Shown here in pieces: positions 25,612-34,075 of a stretch of DNA of 64,000 bases; the first letter of the stretch is position 1; each line of letters starts with the position of its first letter. This DNA is from Mycolicibacterium sediminis (GTDB lineage Bacteria > Actinomycetota > Actinomycetes > Mycobacteriales > Mycobacteriaceae). The position numbers were made by a program, and so were the translations under genes. The notes below the pieces were generated by a model. The model had not been told where the DNA came from. It searched no databases and saw only the letters and a list, made by a program, of their open reading frames with translations. Where the stretch lies: NCBI RefSeq assembly GCF_010731735.1, contig NZ_AP022588.1, positions 6,138,001 to 6,202,000 on the forward strand, in the 5' to 3' direction.

Positions 25612-26522
25612 TGCACCCGGAGCACACGCCGCTCGAGCCGGGCGGCGTGAACGCGGTGGGCCGCATGCTGGGCATCCTCGGCGACGAGTGGACCCTGCTG
25701 CTGGCGCAGCAGGCACTCCTGGGTGCCACCCGGTACGGCGAATTCGCCGAGCGGCTGCCGATCTCGCACGCGGTGCTCACCTCGCGGCTGCGGGCCATGA
25801 CCGACGGCGGGCTGCTGGCACTGCGCGTCTATCAGGACCGGCCGCGCCGCGCCGAGTACCTGCCGACGCCTCGCGGTCGCGCACTGTGGCCCGTGCTCAC
25901 CTCGATCTGGGCGTGGGAACGGCGGTGGGTACCCCACCACGCCGAACGGCTGCCCGCCATGCGCCACACCGGATGTGGGGCCGTGTTCACGCCGCTTCTG
26001 GTGTGCCGGGCGTGCGAGGCACCGACGTCCGAGAAGGACCTGACGGTGGCGTGGGGCCCGAGCGGATCCTGGCCGCGTTCGATGCCGGAGCAGGTCACCC
26101 GCCGTCGGTCCGCGTCGGGTGCGGCTGCGCCGGGGGCCGGCCTGTTCCCCGAGACCATGACCATCCTCGGCAACAGGTGGGCGTTCGCCCTGCTGGTGGC
26201 GGCGTTCGTCGGCACCACCCGGTTCGGGGACTTCGGCGAGCAGCTGGGCGCGCCACCCGGAACCCTCGCCGACCGCCTGTCGACCCTGACTCTCGTTGGA
26301 GTGCTGAACAACTCGGGGGGACGGTACCGGCTGACCGAGAAGGGCCGGGCCGTGTTCGGCGTGATCGTCACGGCGCTGCAGTGGGCGCAGCGCTGGTACC
26401 TCGCCCCCGAGGGATCCGCCGTCGCGCTCCACCACACCGCCTGCGGCAGCCGCTTCGAGGGGATGCTGACATGCGATCAGTGCGCCCGCGATCTCGACGG
26501 AAAATCTCTGGAATTGGGCTAG
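25611..26522 (+). CDS. double HxlR-type regulator with two zinc-ribbon ends
   Basis: 303-residue protein made of two HxlR winged-helix domains (~15-105 and ~180-265): first LGILGDEWTLLLAQQALLGATRYGEF, second ILGNRWAFALLVAAFVGTTRFGDF. Each is followed by a Cys-rich end, CGAVFTPLLVCRACEAP and CGSRFEGMLTCDQCARDL, resembling zinc ribbons. HxlR proteins usually work as dimers of single domains; here one chain carries both. GTG overlaps the oxygenase TAG by one base (TAGTG), so it probably autoregulates the thiolase-oxygenase operon. Its own stop codon lies in the CIRCE element. Confidence 0.88.
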   Translation: MHPEHTPLEPGGVNAVGRMLGILGDEWTLLLAQQALLGATRYGEFAERLPISHAVLTSRLRAMTDGGLLALRVYQDRPRRAEYLPTPRGRALWPVLTSIWAWERRWVPHHAERLPAMRHTGCGAVFTPLLVCRACEAPTSEKDLTVAWGPSGSWPRSMPEQVTRRRSASGAAAPGAGLFPETMTILGNRWAFALLVAAFVGTTRFGDFGEQLGAPPGTLADRLSTLTLVGVLNNSGGRYRLTEKGRAVFGVIVTALQWAQRWYLAPEGSAVALHHTACGSRFEGMLTCDQCARDLDGKSLELG

Positions 26523-26545
26523 CACTCTCCGTCATCGAGTGCTAA
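26519..26545. promoter_or_regulatory. CIRCE element (HrcA operator) upstream of hsp20
   Basis: CTAGCACTC, 9-bp spacer, GAGTGCTAA. This equals the CIRCE consensus TTAGCACTC-N9-GAGTGCTAA with one mismatch in the left arm. It is ~72 bp before the Hsp20 GTG and overlaps the stop of the HxlR gene. HrcA should repress the Hsp20 gene from here. Confidence 0.9.
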
Positions 26546-26616
26546 TTTTGGTATCGCACAGTGATTTGTCGCCCGCCAGGGTGGTGGGCTCACAAGTGAC
26601 GAGGAGGTGGATTGCT

Positions 26617-27069
26617 GTGCTTCGTTTCGACCCCTTCAGCAGCGTGAACAACGACGTCCGTGGACTGCTCGCCGGACAGACCGGAACGTCCCGCAGCCCG
26701 CGATTCATGCCGATGGACCTCTGCAAGCTCGAGGACCACTACGTCCTGACGGCTGATCTGCCCGGTGTCGATCCGGGTTCGGTCGATCTCGACGTGGACA
26801 ACGGGACCCTCACCATTTCCGCCCATCGCACGCCCCGCTCCGAGGACTCCGTCCAGTGGCTGACCAACGAGCGGTTCTTCGGCACCTACCGCAGGCAGCT
26901 GTCCCTGGGCGAGGGCATCGACACCGCGGGAATCGCCGCGTCCTACGAGAACGGCGTACTCACCGTGACGATTCCGGTGGCCGAACGCGCGAAGGCACGC
27001 AAGATCGAGATCACCCACGGCGACAGCAGGCAGTCCATAGCGTCGCCCACCACGGTCGACGCGGGCTGA
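26617..27069 (+). CDS. Hsp20/alpha-crystallin small heat-shock chaperone
   Basis: 150-residue small heat-shock protein with an alpha-crystallin domain at ~32-130. Family marks are DHYVLTADLPGVDPGSVDLDV near its start and the ending ASYENGVLTVTIPVAE (A-x-x-x-N-G-V-L). GAGGAGG lies ~9 nt before the GTG. It should hold unfolded proteins during stress; the upstream CIRCE element places it under HrcA with the GroE chaperones. Confidence 0.95.
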   Translation: MLRFDPFSSVNNDVRGLLAGQTGTSRSPRFMPMDLCKLEDHYVLTADLPGVDPGSVDLDVDNGTLTISAHRTPRSEDSVQWLTNERFFGTYRRQLSLGEGIDTAGIAASYENGVLTVTIPVAERAKARKIEITHGDSRQSIASPTTVDAG

Positions 27070-27103
27070 GCCGGCGACGGGTGGGTGGCGGCGCACCGCG
27101 CCG

Positions 27104-27688
27104 TCACCCGCCCAGTCGGAACCTCAGGTTGTTGCGCACCGCAGGCCACTCCACGTCCAAGATCGAGTAGACGACGGTGTCGCGCCGTGAGCCGTCCGGC
27201 AGCAACTGTTGGCTGCGCAGTATGCCGTCCAGCTTGGCACCGAGACGCTCGATGGCAGCCCGGCTGGTCGAGTTGAAGAAGTGCGTGCGGAATTCGACCG
27301 CGACGCAACCCAACTGGTCGAAGGCGTGACCCAGCATCATCAGCTTGCACTCGGTGTTCACCCCGGTCCGGCGTACGGCGGGCACGTACCAGGTGTAGCC
27401 GATCTCCAGTCGCCGGTTGGCCGGATCGACGTTGCAGAAGCTCGACGATCCGACCACTGCGCCGTCCGAGTCGCGCACGACCATCGTCAGACCCGTCTGC
27501 GGATGCTGCACCGCGAGCCGCCCGTCGATCCACTCCCGGGCGGTCTCGGGCGTCGGCGCGGTGGTGAACCAGAGTTCGCGGACGTGCGCCGACGCGGCCA
27601 CGATCTCCGGCACGTGGGCTTCGGTCAGCGGCTCGAGCGTCACCCACTGCGGTCCGGTCAGCGTCACCGGCTCGACGAACCCGCTCAT
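27104..27688 (-). CDS. GNAT-family N-acetyltransferase
   Basis: 194-residue RimJ/RimL-type acetyltransferase. LTGPQWVTLEPLTEAHVPEI at the start, EIGYTWYVPAVRRTGVNTECKLMMLGHAFD (acetyl-CoA loop region) and VEFRTHFFNSTSRAAIERLGAKLDG are typical. Probable target is an amino-group on a protein or small molecule. Overlaps the upstream membrane-protein gene by 4 bp (ATGA). Confidence 0.9.
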   Translation of the reverse strand: MSGFVEPVTLTGPQWVTLEPLTEAHVPEIVAASAHVRELWFTTAPTPETAREWIDGRLAVQHPQTGLTMVVRDSDGAVVGSSSFCNVDPANRRLEIGYTWYVPAVRRTGVNTECKLMMLGHAFDQLGCVAVEFRTHFFNSTSRAAIERLGAKLDGILRSQQLLPDGSRRDTVVYSILDVEWPAVRNNLRFRLGG

Positions 27689-28116
27689 CGCCGTCCCGCC
27701 TGCGACCATGCGACCACCATGGTGAGTATCGACGTGACGATGGCCAATGCCGTCACCCCGCCGGCGACGTAGAAGCCCACCCCGGGAGCCACCGGCGTGG
27801 CCACGTAGAGCCGGTAGTACAGCCCCACCAGCACGGCGATCAGCACCGAAATCGTCAGTGCCGCAGCCGAAGCGATCCGCGCGGACAGTCCCCGCGCAGC
27901 CATCGCGGCGGCGACGATCAGCGCCGACGACAGCAGCACCACGAGCTGACCCACGCCGAACCCGTTCGGCGGAACCCCGATCTGCCCGTAGCGGCCACCC
28001 ACGGCGGTGGCCCGTCCCCCGCCGTCGGCGAGGGTCGTCAGCCAGGGCAGCCACGCGCTGACCAGAAGCACCGTCGCGCAGAGCACGACGAACCATCCCG
28101 GACGCAGTCGAGCCAT
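27685..28116 (-). CDS. small integral membrane protein, unknown
   Basis: 143 residues with four predicted membrane helices: WFVVLCATVLLVSAWLPWLT, VVLLSSALIVAAAMAARGL, AALTISVLIAVLVGLYYRLY and GGVTALAIVTSILTMVVAW. A WLPWLT motif and a Gly-rich loop (GIGVPPNGFGVGQL-like) recall other actinobacterial four-helix proteins. No family recognised; operon with the acetyltransferase. Confidence 0.75.
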   Translation of the reverse strand: MARLRPGWFVVLCATVLLVSAWLPWLTTLADGGGRATAVGGRYGQIGVPPNGFGVGQLVVLLSSALIVAAAMAARGLSARIASAAALTISVLIAVLVGLYYRLYVATPVAPGVGFYVAGGVTALAIVTSILTMVVAWSQAGRR

Positions 28117-28164
28117 GCGATGAGCGTATCGGGTCCGGCGGTCGTCGCGTCGTAGGCTGCACCC

Positions 28165-28611
28165 ATGACCGAGCTACCCGGCTGGGCCCGCAGCCTGGAC
28201 CTGTCGCCACACCCGGAGGGCGGATGGTTCCGCGAGACGTGGCGTAGCGACCTGCTCATCCCGCCGTCGTCCCTGCCGCCCGACTACACCGGACTCCGCA
28301 GTGCGGGTACCGCAATCCTGTTCCTGCTCTTGCCCGGTCAGCAATCCACGTGGCACACGGTGCGCAGCGCCGAGATGTGGCTGTTCCACCGGGGCAGCCC
28401 GCTCCTGCTCGAGGTAGGACAGGACCGCGAGGACGCGACCACCCTGCTGCTCGGCAGCGACGTCGATGCCGGGGAGCAGCCGCAGCTACTCGTCCCACCG
28501 GGACACTGGCAGCGGGCCACCCCGCGCGACGACGAGGCGACGCTGGTCAGCTGCGTCGTGGTGCCCGGTTTCGACTTCGCCGACTTCGCGCTGCACGCAC
28601 CTACCGACTGA
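28165..28611 (+). CDS. cupin-fold DUF985 protein
   Basis: 148-residue single-domain cupin_5 (DUF985): LDLSPHPEGGWFRETWRSD, TAILFLLLPGQQSTWHTVRSAEMWLFHRG and LLVPPGHWQRATP. The His residues of the cupin barrel are kept. TAGGCT lies 6 nt before the ATG, a leaderless-type start. Biochemical role unknown. It overlaps the convergent BKACE gene by 11 bp at the 3' ends. Confidence 0.88.
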   Translation: MTELPGWARSLDLSPHPEGGWFRETWRSDLLIPPSSLPPDYTGLRSAGTAILFLLLPGQQSTWHTVRSAEMWLFHRGSPLLLEVGQDREDATTLLLGSDVDAGEQPQLLVPPGHWQRATPRDDEATLVSCVVVPGFDFADFALHAPTD

Positions 28612-29320
28612 GCAGCTCCACCGCCGCGGCCACCAGTGCCGCGTTGTCCGGCGCGACCGAACCGTCGGGCAGGCGGAGCGTGTCCTCCATGCCGATGCGG
28701 GTCTGCGCACCGCACGCACCCGCGTGTTCCAGCAGCGGCCAACAACTCTCGTCGAGGCCGTGCAGCAGGACCGGTGCGGGCGACCCGGCGGCGCGGACCA
28801 GGGCGAGCATCTCGTTCGCCACCGCGACGTCGTCGTCGCCCTGCAACTCGATCATCACCCGCATCGCGTGATCGACCATCTCGGACTCGGCCCACGACGC
28901 GACGGCATCCGCGTGGAACAGGCCGATCTCGACGCCCAGGCCCTTGTCCCGCAGCACCTGCGCCAACTCCGCCGACCCCGGCTCGTGCCAGTTCACCGAG
29001 GCGAAGTCCGGCAGCACCGTCCACCCCTCGACCGCGTGGCGGCGGGCGTGGACGTCGGGCATCGCCCAGAAACCGGTCGTCACGCCCAGCGGCAGACCGG
29101 GCACGGCGGTGCGCACCGCCTCGACGGCGGCGGCCACGACGTCGGGTTCCAGTGAGTCCGTGCCGTCCGGCGTCTTCGGGTGCAGGTGCACGGCCTTGGC
29201 GCCGGCTTCGTGCGCTCGCAGCGCCGCCTCGGCGAGTTCATCGGGCGTGACGGGCAGGCCGGGATGCTGGTCCGGCGTGCGCGCGCCGTTGATGCACGCC
29301 TTCACGTAGGTCTCGGGCAT
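28601..29320 (-). CDS. beta-keto acid cleavage enzyme (BKACE/DUF849)
   Basis: 239-residue TIM-barrel enzyme related to 3-keto-5-aminohexanoate cleavage protein, which converts a beta-keto acid and acetyl-CoA to acetoacetate and a CoA ester. CINGARTP, AKAVHLHPKTPDG (zinc His pair HLH), LGVTTGFW and TRIGMEDTL are present. Shorter than many BKACE (~280-310), so possibly a distinct subgroup. Its ATG overlaps the TGA of the SRPBCC toxin-like gene (TGATG). Confidence 0.85.
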   Translation of the reverse strand: MPETYVKACINGARTPDQHPGLPVTPDELAEAALRAHEAGAKAVHLHPKTPDGTDSLEPDVVAAAVEAVRTAVPGLPLGVTTGFWAMPDVHARRHAVEGWTVLPDFASVNWHEPGSAELAQVLRDKGLGVEIGLFHADAVASWAESEMVDHAMRVMIELQGDDDVAVANEMLALVRAAGSPAPVLLHGLDESCWPLLEHAGACGAQTRIGMEDTLRLPDGSVAPDNAALVAAAVELLSR

Positions 29321-29760
29321 CAGGCGAAGACGCTCTTGAAGTTCTCCAGCGACTGCTGGATGTCACTCTTCAGCGCCGCGGCGACCATCATCCCGATGGG
29401 CCCGAACAACGCCGGGCCGCCGAGGTGCACGTCGAACGTCACCGTCGAGCCGTCCGGATCCTTCTCCGCGGGCTTGATCTTGCCGATCAGCTTGACCTTG
29501 ACGCCGCCCTTGCCGTTGCCGTTGAGCGTCATCGACTCCGGCGGCCTCCAGTTGACGATGGTCCAGTCGATCCGGTTGGGCATGCCCTTGACCTCCATGA
29601 TGGAGGCGATCTCGGTGCCCTTGCCGAGCGTCTCGGGCAGCGTGCTGCGCCACACCCGGTGGATCGTCAACCACTCCTTGTAGCGCGACAGGTCGGACGC
29701 CGCCTCCCAGGCCGCCTGCGGCGGGAGCGGAACGTCGACCGATACGGAGAGCTTCGCCAC
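29320..29760 (-). CDS. SRPBCC-fold toxin-like protein (Rv0910 type)
   Basis: 146-residue START/SRPBCC domain protein: KLSVSVDVPLPPQAAWEAASD, YKEWLTIHRVWRS and the helix at LFGPIGMMVAAALKSDIQQSL. Size, fold and gene order (after a small Lys-rich coiled protein) match the Rv0909-Rv0910 pair described as a toxin-antitoxin system in M. tuberculosis, as I recall. A lipid-binding role is the alternative. 18 bp downstream of the antitoxin-like gene. Confidence 0.82.
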   Translation of the reverse strand: MAKLSVSVDVPLPPQAAWEAASDLSRYKEWLTIHRVWRSTLPETLGKGTEIASIMEVKGMPNRIDWTIVNWRPPESMTLNGNGKGGVKVKLIGKIKPAEKDPDGSTVTFDVHLGGPALFGPIGMMVAAALKSDIQQSLENFKSVFA

Positions 29761-29778
29761 GTGTCCTCCCGGCGTCGC

Positions 29779-30039
29779 CTACGAGACGGGCGGGGCCGTC
29801 GGCGGCTCGTTGGCCGGCGGGGTCTGCCGCGGTTGCTGCGAGGGCGGCACCTGACCGGGGCCCCGCGGACCCGCCTGGTCGCGGGCGGCCTTCTTCGCGG
29901 CCTCCTGCACCTTGTCGACCTGCGAGGCGTACTTGCCCTGCGTCTTCTTGTCGACGACGTCGCCGACCTTGTCGATCGCGGTGTCCACCTTGTCGGCGTT
30001 CTTTGACACCAAGTCCTTCACCTTGTCCAGGAATCCCAT
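29779..30039 (-). CDS. Rv0909-type antitoxin-like small protein
   Basis: 86-residue protein: MGFLDKVKDLVSKNADKVDT, an amphipathic Lys-rich helix ending around GDVVDKKTQGKYASQVDKVQ, then a Pro/Gln tail. The helical half matches the Rv0909-like antitoxins; the long Pro-rich tail (~35 residues) is extra. It precedes the SRPBCC gene in the toxin-antitoxin order and follows ctpE by 22 bp. Confidence 0.8.
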   Translation of the reverse strand: MGFLDKVKDLVSKNADKVDTAIDKVGDVVDKKTQGKYASQVDKVQEAAKKAARDQAGPRGPGQVPPSQQPRQTPPANEPPTAPPVS

Positions 30040-30061
30040 GTCCCCACCCTATCGCCGTGGG

Positions 30062-32446
30062 TCAGTCCGCCGTCCGCCACAGCCGACGGGGCTCCCCGAG
30101 CATCCGGCCCCGAACCCACCAGGTCGCCTCGATCAGCGCGGCCGCGATCGCGCCGACGACCAGCGCCGTCGTCGTGGTCCGGGCGTTGGACGGGTCCAGC
30201 AGGAACAGGTGCCGGGCGACGGGAAGGGAGAAGATCACCACGTACGCGAGCCCCGAGACCGTCACCAGCGCGACCCGCCACCACTCGTAGGGTCGCGCCA
30301 CGACCGCGAGCACCCAGACGGCACCGACCAGCAGCGTGATCAGCGCCGCGGTCGAGGCCTGAGTCTGCTCGGCGTCGGTGGCCGCGCGCCCCTGATAGGC
30401 CAGCAGGTAGGAGACGAAGGTCGCCACGCCCACCACCAGACCGCTCGGCAGCGCCGACGTCATCACCCGGCGGACGAAGCCGGGGTGCGCCCGCTCGGCG
30501 TTCGGCGCCAGCGACAGGATGAACGCGGGGATGCCGATGGTGAACCACGCCGCGATCGTCACGTGGATCGGCTGGAACGGGAACGGCAGCGGGTCGGTGC
30601 CGAAGACCTTCGACGCGAGCCCGGCGAGACCGACCGCCACGGCCAGCAGCACCGAGTACACCGTCTTGGTGAGGAACAGGTTGGAGACGCGCTCGATGTT
30701 GCCGATCACGCGCCGTCCCTCGCCGACGACGTACGGCAGCGTGGCGAACCTGTTGTCCAGCAGCACGATCTGGGCCACCGCTCGCGACGCCGAGGAGCCC
30801 GACCCCATCGCGACGCCGATGTCGGCGTCCTTGAGTGCGAGAACGTCGTTGACGCCGTCGCCGGTCATCGCCACGGTGTGGCCGCGTGACTGCAGGGCGT
30901 GCACCATCGCGCGTTTCTGGTCGGGGCGCACCCGGCCGAAGGTGGTGTACTCCTCGAGCGTGTCGGCCAGCGCCTCGTGCTCGTCGGGCAGCCCGCGGGC
31001 ATCCATGGTCTCGCCGTGCAGACCGAGCGTGCCCGCCACGGCACCCACGGACACGGCATTGTCACCGCTGATGACCTTGACCGTGACCTTCTGCGCGGCG
31101 AAGTACTCGAGGGTGTCGCGCGCGTCGGGCCGGACCCGCTGCTCGAGCACCACGAGCGCGACGGGGGTCACCACGCCCGGCGCGTCGGGAGCATCGACCG
31201 GGCGATCGGACGAGCCGAGCAGTAGTACGCGCAGCCCTTGCGCCCCAATGCGTTCGGCCTGCTCGGCCTCGTCGCTCCTCGGATCGAGGAGGACGTCCGG
31301 CGCGCCGATCACCCAGTTGCCGTGCTCGCCGTAGGAGGTGCCGCTCCACTTGGTGGCGGACTTGAACGGCGCCGCCGCGGTCGGGGTCCATCCCGGCGCG
31401 CTGCCGTACGCCTCGGCGATGGCCTGCATGCTGGCGTTGGGCCGGGCGTCGTCGGCGGCGAGCTGCGCCAGTACCGCCTCGAGGTCGTCACCGCTGAGCG
31501 CCTTGCACTCCGACAGCCGCATGCCGTTCTCGGTCAGGGTGCCGGTCTTGTCGGCACACACCACGTCGACGCGCGCCAGCCCCTCGATCGCCGGAAGCTC
31601 CTGCACCAGGCACTTGCGCCGCCCGAGCCGGACCACGCCGACGGCGAACGCGATCGAGGTCATCAGCACGAGGCCCTCGGGCACCATCGGCACCAGTGCA
31701 CCGACCATGCGCAGCACCGATTCCCGCCAGCCGGCGTCGGTGGTGAACAGCTGCGTGTAGATGATCAGCAGACCCGCGGGGACGAGCAGGTAGGTGATGA
31801 ACCGGAGGATCCTGTCGATGCCGCTGCGCAGTTCCGACTTCACCAGCGTGAACTTGCTGGCTTCCTCGGCGAGCTTGGCGGCGTAGGCCTCCCGACCGAC
31901 CTTCGTCGCCCGGTAGGCGCCGCTGCCCGCCACCACGAAACTGCCCGACATGACGTGGTCGCCGACGACCTTGACCATCGGGTCGGCCTCGCCGGTGAGC
32001 AGCGACTCGTCCACCTCGAGGTTGGCGTCCTCGAGTACCTCCCCGTCGACGACGATCTGATCGCCCGGCCCGAGTTCGATGACGTCGTCGAGCACCACCT
32101 CGCTGGGTCGCCGCGGACCGGTCCCCGACTGCCTGCGCACCGTCGGCTTCGCCTGCCCGACGATCGCGAGTTCGTCGAGCGTCCGCTTGGCGCGCAGCTC
32201 CTGGATGATGCCGATGGCGCTGTTGGCGACGATCAGCAGGCCGAACAGGCCGTTGATCAAGGAACCGGTGGACAGGACGATCAGGAACAGCACGCCGAGG
32301 ATGGCGTTGATCCGGGTGAAGACGTTGGCACGCCAGATCTCCGAGACACTTCGCGCCGCGCGCGCCGGGACGTCGTTGGTCTTGCCCTCGGTGACGCGCT
32401 GCGTCACCTCCTCCTCGGAGAGGCCGACGATGGTGCCGCTAGGCAC
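30062..32446 (-). CDS. ctpE: P-type cation ATPase CtpE
   Basis: 794-residue membrane P-type ATPase: TGE dephosphorylation motif in LLTGEADP, ion-site helix with PMVPEGLVLMT, phosphorylation motif DKTGTLT and hinge TGDGVNDVLALKDADIG. About ten membrane segments. M. smegmatis CtpE is known as a Ca2+ uptake pump. GTG start; it overlaps the upstream lipoprotein gene by 8 bp, so both are one operon. Confidence 0.95.
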   Translation of the reverse strand: MPSGTIVGLSEEEVTQRVTEGKTNDVPARAARSVSEIWRANVFTRINAILGVLFLIVLSTGSLINGLFGLLIVANSAIGIIQELRAKRTLDELAIVGQAKPTVRRQSGTGPRRPSEVVLDDVIELGPGDQIVVDGEVLEDANLEVDESLLTGEADPMVKVVGDHVMSGSFVVAGSGAYRATKVGREAYAAKLAEEASKFTLVKSELRSGIDRILRFITYLLVPAGLLIIYTQLFTTDAGWRESVLRMVGALVPMVPEGLVLMTSIAFAVGVVRLGRRKCLVQELPAIEGLARVDVVCADKTGTLTENGMRLSECKALSGDDLEAVLAQLAADDARPNASMQAIAEAYGSAPGWTPTAAAPFKSATKWSGTSYGEHGNWVIGAPDVLLDPRSDEAEQAERIGAQGLRVLLLGSSDRPVDAPDAPGVVTPVALVVLEQRVRPDARDTLEYFAAQKVTVKVISGDNAVSVGAVAGTLGLHGETMDARGLPDEHEALADTLEEYTTFGRVRPDQKRAMVHALQSRGHTVAMTGDGVNDVLALKDADIGVAMGSGSSASRAVAQIVLLDNRFATLPYVVGEGRRVIGNIERVSNLFLTKTVYSVLLAVAVGLAGLASKVFGTDPLPFPFQPIHVTIAAWFTIGIPAFILSLAPNAERAHPGFVRRVMTSALPSGLVVGVATFVSYLLAYQGRAATDAEQTQASTAALITLLVGAVWVLAVVARPYEWWRVALVTVSGLAYVVIFSLPVARHLFLLDPSNARTTTTALVVGAIAAALIEATWWVRGRMLGEPRRLWRTAD

Positions 32447-34058
32447 GGGTGAAGACCCCGAGCCCGTCCTCGTCCCAGTACTCGAGGTTCAGCGTCTTGC
32501 CGTCGAACGTCGCCGTCGTCAGGCTGCCCGGATTGGAGTTCTCCGACACGAAACCGACCGAGAACACGTTGCCGTCCCAATGCTTGAGCGGCACGGTGAA
32601 CTTCGGGCCCAGCGCAAGCCGAAGACCTCCCTCCACCTCGGTGATCCTGGCCGGCCCGTACACCGGGTTGGCGTAGTCACCGACATAGGTCGCCAGCGGA
32701 GCGGGTGGCGCCGGATTCGCGGGCGGCTGCTTGCCCACCAGCGATCCCTCCGGCTCCTCCATCCCCAAGAACGCGTCGTGGTACGGCTTCCACCAGTCCT
32801 CGCGAACCTCGCCGTACTGCACGAGGTCGGCGAACTCGGCGGTCAACGTCTCGGGAGCACCGGACGGCGTCGCGTTGGTCAGCACGACGATCGCGACGTC
32901 GGCTGCCGGCAGGAAGAGGACGTTGGTCGCCGCCCCGAGTTCGAAGGCGCCGGAGTGGCTGAACTGCTGCCGACCGGTCGACGTCGTGCTGACGTTGAAC
33001 CCGTACCCGTAGAAGCCCGACCGCATCGCAGGCACGCTGCCGCGATCCGAGACGATCTGCGGCGTCACCGCGGGCAGCAGTGCGGCCGGATCGACGACCT
33101 GCGTGCCCTCGTAGGTCCCGTTGCCGAGCACCATGGTCATCCAGCGCGTCATGTCGTTGACCGAGCTGCTCGCCCCGCCCGCCGGTGACTGGGCCTGCGC
33201 GTCGCGCACGTAGTCGGGCGCGTACCGGTCGCCGAGGTGGATGTGTCCGAGGGCACGGTTCTGCCTGGTTGCATACGCGTCGAACCGCGAACTCGTCGAC
33301 GCCATCCCGAGCGGCTGGTACAGCACCTCCTGGCTGAGGTCCTCCCAGGACTTGCCGGCCCCCGCCGCGACTGCCTCGGCGCCACTGGTGAAGCCGAAGT
33401 TGGTGTAGGCGTAAGAGGTACGGAACGGGGCGAGCGGAAAGTCGCGCAGCCTGTCCAGGACGTACTGCCGGTCGTAACCGACTTCCTCCATCAGGTCGCC
33501 CGCGTGGTCCGGCAGACCGGACCGGTGTGCGAGCATGTCGCCGACGGTGACCATCCTCGTCACGGCCGGATCGGCGAGGGCGAAGCGGGGCAGCTTCTCG
33601 ACGATCGGGGTGTCCCAGCTGATCGCCTTCTGCCCCACCTGGTGTGCGACGACGGTCGCGGTCAACGCCTTGGAGACCGACGCCAACTGGAAGACGGTGT
33701 CGGGATCGACGCGGTTCTGCGCATCGTCCGGGGGCCTGCGATTGTCCTTGACACCGAATCCCTTGGCGTACACCGTCTTCCCACCGTGCACCACCGCTAC
33801 CGCCATGCCCGGCAGACCGGACTTCTTCATCAGGTCGTCGGCGAGCCCGTCCAGCTTGCCGACGGCGTTCTCGACGGCGTTCTCCGGCAACGGCATCGCC
33901 GGAACCAGCGGCGGCGGGACCTCCGACAGCGAGGACGTCGGCGGCGGGGCGGACGTCGCGGACGTCTCGGCCTGCTGGGTCGACGAGCCGCAGCCCGCGA
34001 CGAGCAGAAGGGCGGCCGAAGGCACGAGGAGGCGGCGGATCAAGATCGCGAGCTGCAC
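32439..34058 (-). CDS. beta-lactamase/esterase-fold lipoprotein (class C-like serine hydrolase)
   Basis: 539-residue lipoprotein: LVPSAALLLVAGC lipobox near residue 23, then a class C beta-lactamase-like domain with active-site SVSK (S-x-x-K), YTN (Y-x-N) and HSGAF, and a C-terminal lipocalin-like DUF3471 segment. Exported serine hydrolase, more likely an esterase or D-Ala peptidase than a drug-resistance enzyme. Matches Rv0907 in position and length. GTG start, 17 bp after the metallo-hydrolase gene. Confidence 0.9.
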   Translation of the reverse strand: MQLAILIRRLLVPSAALLLVAGCGSSTQQAETSATSAPPPTSSLSEVPPPLVPAMPLPENAVENAVGKLDGLADDLMKKSGLPGMAVAVVHGGKTVYAKGFGVKDNRRPPDDAQNRVDPDTVFQLASVSKALTATVVAHQVGQKAISWDTPIVEKLPRFALADPAVTRMVTVGDMLAHRSGLPDHAGDLMEEVGYDRQYVLDRLRDFPLAPFRTSYAYTNFGFTSGAEAVAAGAGKSWEDLSQEVLYQPLGMASTSSRFDAYATRQNRALGHIHLGDRYAPDYVRDAQAQSPAGGASSSVNDMTRWMTMVLGNGTYEGTQVVDPAALLPAVTPQIVSDRGSVPAMRSGFYGYGFNVSTTSTGRQQFSHSGAFELGAATNVLFLPAADVAIVVLTNATPSGAPETLTAEFADLVQYGEVREDWWKPYHDAFLGMEEPEGSLVGKQPPANPAPPAPLATYVGDYANPVYGPARITEVEGGLRLALGPKFTVPLKHWDGNVFSVGFVSENSNPGSLTTATFDGKTLNLEYWDEDGLGVFTRA

Positions 34059-34075
34059 AGGTGCACGCTATCCGC

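Noticed and set aside
32439..34058. Beta-lactamase drug-resistance gene.
   Set aside because: Class C-like motifs are shared with many esterases; a conserved chromosomal lipoprotein next to ctpE is not evidence of resistance.
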